34,361 nt of DNA, from NCBI GenBank assembly GCA_016282255.1, contig JAEEKE010000112.1, positions 1-34,361 on the forward strand. The letters are read 5' to 3'. The stretch is from Bacillota bacterium (GTDB taxonomy: Bacteria; Bacillota; Clostridia; Christensenellales; CAG-138). Under the pieces are notes generated by a model. The model made no database searches, was not told the DNA's origin, and was given only the letters and a program-made list of their open reading frames with translations. This document shows, in pieces, positions 31,890 to 34,361 of the stretch. Numbering within the stretch: position 1 is the first letter of the stretch; each line of letters opens with the position of its first letter. Made by a program: the position numbers and the translations under genes.

Positions 31890-32285
31890 TTAGAGGAGCT
31901 CGTTGACGAGCGCCGTCATGGCTTCGGCGATGGAACGCAGCAGGGGCAGCACGGTCACGACGATCAGCACCCTGCCGGTCAGGTCGCAGATATCGGCGAG
32001 GGAGCTCTCCTCAAGATCCCGGCAGAGCGAGGAAGCGAGGCGCGAAAGATACGCTATGCCGACGGCCTTCATAGCCGTGAGCAGCTCCCCGCCGCCGAGA
32101 CCGCCTTCGGAGGCGACGGTGCCGAGGTCCCCGAGGACGCCCGAGAACGCGGCGAGCACCGAGAGCATGACGATCGCGCCGGCGGCTATCGTGAGCATGC
32201 GCCCCGCCTCCCTTTCGAAGCGGCGCACGGTGAAGCCCACCACCGCGGCCGCCGCGGCAAAGCCGAGCGCGGAATACAGGTCCAT
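31890..32285 (-). CDS. spoIIIAD: Stage III sporulation protein AD
   Basis: 131 residues, the normal length, with about four helices and the family-typical GELLTAMKAVGIAYLSRLASSLCRDLEESSLADICDLTGRVLIVVTVLPLLRSI. SpoIIIAD is distantly related to small type III/flagellar export membrane proteins. Its ATG comes two bases after the spoIIIAC stop, so it is normally translated with it. Confidence 0.94.
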   Translation of the reverse strand: MDLYSALGFAAAAAVVGFTVRRFEREAGRMLTIAAGAIVMLSVLAAFSGVLGDLGTVASEGGLGGGELLTAMKAVGIAYLSRLASSLCRDLEESSLADICDLTGRVLIVVTVLPLLRSIAEAMTALVNELL

Positions 32286-32287
32286 GT

Positions 32288-32484
32288 TCAGTAGAGCTGG
32301 AAGACGCTCTTAACGCTGCTGAACAGCGTCGCTATCAGGCTGATCACCATGGATATCACGACGACGAGCCCCGCGAGCGAGGTCAGCATGGCGATATCGT
32401 CCCGTCCCGCCTGCTTGAGCAGCTGGCAGGCGACCGCGATCAGTATCCCGATGCCGGCGATACGGAAGATGATCTCTACCCCAT
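32288..32484 (-). pseudogene. spoIIIAC: spoIIIAC with an apparent one-base frameshift at codon 2-3
   Basis: The frame encodes VEIIFRIAGIGILIAVACQLLKQAGRDDIAMLTSLAGLVVVISMVISLIATLFSSVKSVFQLY, a full SpoIIIAC of about 65 residues. AAAGGAG and an ATG are correctly placed at 32484, but the sequence is ATGGGGTAG, a stop after two codons. One more G would give ATG GGG GTA GAG, matching the family start (MGVD/E). No ATG, GTG or TTG lies in the correct frame near the ribosome site. Either the G-run has lost a base in nature, or it is an assembly or read error, or a rare start is used. That is why the ORF track misses it. Confidence 0.8.
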
Positions 32485-32495
32485 TCGTTCTCCTT

Positions 32496-32717
32496 TCAGA
32501 GCGTCAGAAGCGCGAGCGCCGCCCCGAGGATGGCGCAGATAGGGACGGCGAGCTCGGCCCGCGCACTGAGCTTTGCCTCGGTTTGTGCCCCGGGCACGCC
32601 CCGGTCGTCGTTTGAAGCGCGCAGCGCGGCGAGGCTTTGCTTTGCCTCCTCGGCGATCAGCGCGCCGGCCGCGGTCGAAATGAGCAGGAGACCCGCGGCG
32701 GTCATAAGGCGCGTCAC
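32496..32717 (-). CDS. spoIIIAB: Shortened SpoIIIAB-like protein (73 residues)
   Basis: The N-terminus (MTRLMTAAGLLLISTAAGALIAEEAKQSLAAL) matches the membrane helix and following pattern of SpoIIIAB, and the C-terminus (AELAVPICAILGAALALLTL) matches its final helix. The ~100-residue cytoplasmic helical domain between them, which resembles the GspF domain of type II secretion systems, is replaced by ~25 residues. The usual length is ~170. The start is GTG with GGGGGAG five bases upstream. It lies 11 bases before spoIIIAC, the expected order, and is the first gene of the operon because no spoIIIAA precedes it. The identity rests on position plus end similarity. Confidence 0.65.
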   Translation of the reverse strand: MTRLMTAAGLLLISTAAGALIAEEAKQSLAALRASNDDRGVPGAQTEAKLSARAELAVPICAILGAALALLTL

Positions 32718-32812
32718 GGTATCTCCCCCTCGGCCGATAAAAGCCCGGTTTTCAAAGCTGCGGTTTTCATTTCAAGAAAGGATATGAGGCGGGAAAGGCT
32801 TCAAGCACCGCG

Positions 32813-32837
32813 AAAAAAAGCGGCTTTCGGCAGCCGC
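32813..32837 (-). terminator. Intrinsic terminator upstream of the spoIIIA genes
   Basis: On the minus strand GCGGCT-GCCGAA-AGCCGC followed by seven Ts. It ends the transcript of the unknown membrane gene and so isolates the spoIIIA genes, which must have their own promoter in the ~95 bases before spoIIIAB. I could not pick out a convincing sigma-E promoter there. Confidence 0.9.
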
Positions 32838-32863
32838 GGGGATATCGTGAAGGCTTATGACGC

Positions 32864-33421
32864 TCAGGCTTTGGGGAGAGGGGTCCGCAGGGCGAAGAAG
32901 AGGGCCGAGAAAGCCATGCCGGTGAGCTGAAGATCGAGCGTTTCGCCCACGGCCGAGTAGGCGCCGTAGCCGCTTGATGCGAGATCGGCGAGGAAGAGCA
33001 GGAGCGCGAGGAAAAGAGGCGCGAGCGCGGCGGCGAGCAGGCGCAGGGACAGGGGCTTTATAAACGGCGCGGCAAGGAGCGGCAGCAGCGCCGAGAGGAT
33101 GATAAAGGCTTCGCCCGAGAGCCGCCTGCCTAATAGGAACGCGGGCAGCGCGATAAGGAGCGCCGCGGGGAGCGCCAGTAGAGTTCGCCGGCCCTCCTGC
33201 CGGAGAGCTGGGATCAGCAGCAGCGCCGGTATAAGCGCACACGCCGGGCAGAGCTCGAATTCGGGCGAGAACTCGAGCACGGCGGGCCGCATGGCCGCCG
33301 CCGCAACGGCGAATATGACCGCCGCCGCTCTGCCTATGCGAAGCTGAAAAAGCGCTGCGTCGAGCGTGCCCGCCGCCGCGGCGACGGTGAGCATCAGGGC
33401 CGCCATAGTTGAAAACCGCAT
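32864..33421 (-). CDS. Polytopic membrane protein of unknown function
   Basis: 185 residues, extremely hydrophobic and rich in Ala/Leu, with about six membrane helices and one CPAC motif in a loop (FELCPACALIPALL). I recognise no family; composition alone gives a membrane protein. It occupies the place upstream of the spoIIIA genes where spoIIIAA would be, but it has no P-loop and is separated by a strong terminator. ACGGAG lies seven bases before the ATG, inside the stem of a terminator hairpin, so translation may depend on readthrough and unfolding. Confidence 0.7.
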   Translation of the reverse strand: MRFSTMAALMLTVAAAAGTLDAALFQLRIGRAAAVIFAVAAAAMRPAVLEFSPEFELCPACALIPALLLIPALRQEGRRTLLALPAALLIALPAFLLGRRLSGEAFIILSALLPLLAAPFIKPLSLRLLAAALAPLFLALLLFLADLASSGYGAYSAVGETLDLQLTGMAFSALFFALRTPLPKA

Positions 33422-33473
33422 ATAAAAACTCCGTTTCGTTCAGTCGCTTAAGCTTAGTTTGAACAAAACGGAG
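33422..33473 (-). terminator. pgeF terminator whose stem contains the next gene's ribosome site
   Basis: On the minus strand a 14-bp stem (CTCCGTTTTGTTCA with TGAACGAAACGGAG, one G-U pair) encloses a 17-base loop and runs into TTTTTAT. The 3' arm ends in ACGGAG, the ribosome site of the membrane gene starting at 33421. It works as a terminator for pgeF and would also hide that ribosome site in any readthrough RNA. Confidence 0.8.
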
Positions 33474-33508
33474 AATAAAAAACGTATTGGGGCGAATGAT
33501 TCTCGGGA

Positions 33509-34357
33509 TCAGCCGTCGGTCAGCCTGAGGAAGCCGATCATCGCGCCGGTCTCGGTCCTGTCCCTGCGGTAGGAGAAGAACAGGTCCTTCCTTTCATAGG
33601 TGCAGAGGCCCATGGAGCTGATGTTTTCGGGCAGTACGCCCGCGTCGAGCAGCTGGATGAGGAGCGCGGCCTCGATATCGGTATAGGCCTTGCCGGGCTT
33701 TCCGGGCTTTGAGATGCCGGGGTAATCGAACTCCCGGGCGAAATCCGCGCCGATGCTCTCGTCCACCTCGAAGCAGTTTTTGCAGATACAGGGACCGATG
33801 GCAGCGAACAGTGCTTCGGGCCGGCTCCCGAACTCCTGCGCCATCCGCTCCGCCATGCGCTGACCGACGCGCTTGAAGGTGCCCTTCCAGCCCGCGTGAG
33901 CAAGGCCGATCGCCCTGTGCTCCGGGTCGTAGAGGTAGACGCAGCTGCAGTCCGCATGCAGGGTCACGAGCGTCACGAAGGGGTCGTTCGTGATGATGCC
34001 GTCGCAGAACGGGAGGTTTTCGCGCGTGAGCCCTCTGCCGCAGTCGGAGGCGTCCACGCGCACGACGTTCGCGCCGTGCTCATGATTGACGAGCACGAAC
34101 GAGGAATGCTCCAACCCGAAGGCGGAGGCGAAAACGCGGTAGTTGCGCTGCACGTTGGCGGGATCGACGTCGCGCGTCCTCGACATGTTCAGCGAGTCGA
34201 ACGGCGCGGGGCTGACACCGCCGATGCGCGTTGAAAAGCCATGCCGGATGCCCGGTATGGCGGCGAATCCATCCGCGTTCACGAGGTACAGCCCCTCGCT
34301 TTCAAGCAGCGAATAGCCGCGGCGGATGGTTTTATCAAGCTGTTCGAAGCCCTGCAT
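33509..34357 (-). CDS. pgeF: Laccase-domain purine nucleoside phosphorylase / polyphenol oxidase (YfiH/PgeF family)
   Basis: 282 residues. Family landmarks are IPGIRHGFSTRIGGVS, LVNHEHGANV, DGIITNDPFVTLVTLHADCSCVYLYDPEHRAIGLAHAGWKGTFKRVG and AIGPCICKNCFEVDE, together with the metal ligands His, Cys and His (H of HEHG, C of ADCSC, H of AHAGW). Members release bases from purine nucleosides and deaminate adenosine; the laccase name is historical. The only ATG seen lies four bases from the window edge, so its ribosome site cannot be checked and the true start might be further out. Confidence 0.9.
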   Translation of the reverse strand: MQGFEQLDKTIRRGYSLLESEGLYLVNADGFAAIPGIRHGFSTRIGGVSPAPFDSLNMSRTRDVDPANVQRNYRVFASAFGLEHSSFVLVNHEHGANVVRVDASDCGRGLTRENLPFCDGIITNDPFVTLVTLHADCSCVYLYDPEHRAIGLAHAGWKGTFKRVGQRMAERMAQEFGSRPEALFAAIGPCICKNCFEVDESIGADFAREFDYPGISKPGKPGKAYTDIEAALLIQLLDAGVLPENISSMGLCTYERKDLFFSYRRDRTETGAMIGFLRLTDG

Positions 34358-34361
34358 CAGA

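Noticed and set aside
1-34361. CRISPR array, prophage or transposase genes
   Set aside because: No regularly spaced repeats, no integrase, transposase or phage structural protein was recognised among the frames.

Overview
The window looks like one contiguous piece of chromosome from a GC-rich, endospore-lineage member of the Clostridia, probably an uncultured gut-type organism. The evidence is the gene set (spoIIIA genes, spoIVB, spoVT, a Spo0A C-terminal-type protein, asp23/amaP, a CD1247-type protein, trmK-nif3-zinc ribbon-rnpB), the strong AGGAGG-type ribosome sites and the sigma-A-like promoters. No species is claimed. I saw no phage, insertion sequence or CRISPR array.

Layout. (1) 1-3.2 kb is lower in GC and mosaic: a tRNA 3' end at the left edge, two copies of a ~192-bp hairpin-rich repeat flanking a WYL-type regulator, several scattered tRNA T-arm-like fragments, tRNA-Asn(GTT), a small P-loop protein and a VanZ-family membrane protein. 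(2) 3.2-9.1 kb, plus strand, is housekeeping: pepP-like peptidase, efp, CD1247-type protein, trmK, nif3, a coiled-coil zinc-ribbon protein, RNase P RNA and a SPOR-domain membrane protein. (3) 9.1-17.5 kb mixes strands: a receiver-less Spo0A C-terminal-domain protein, spoVT, a possible degenerate NodB-like membrane protein, a small zinc protein, threonine aldolase, a second full-length WYL regulator, radA, a membrane-anchored propeller-like protein and spoIVB. (4) 17.5-29.1 kb, minus strand, is the familiar Firmicutes block read leftwards: asp23-amaP-DUF2273-nusB-Kae1-like-folD-xseA-xseB-ispA-dxs-tlyA-nadK-recN. (5) 29.2-34.4 kb, minus strand, holds a spoIIIA gene set followed at higher coordinates by an unknown membrane protein and pgeF.

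The most interesting observation is the state of the spoIIIA locus. In related organisms it reads spoIIIAA-AB-AC-AD-AE-AF-AG-AH, usually just after pepP-efp-CD1247. Here the ATPase gene spoIIIAA is at neither expected junction. SpoIIIAB is cut to 73 residues with no middle domain. spoIIIAC has an apparent one-base frameshift at its second codon. SpoIIIAF is a 53-residue stub, too short for the ORF track. AD, AE, AG and AH look intact. The missing parts are mostly the motor and its cytoplasmic contact domain, so this could be an ATPase-less or decaying form of the feeding-tube channel. Other points of note are a FolD with arginine where the catalytic lysine is expected, a Spo0A-C-only protein combined with the absence of spo0A beside spoIVB, a probable leaderless mRNA, and a terminator hairpin that also contains a downstream ribosome-binding site.
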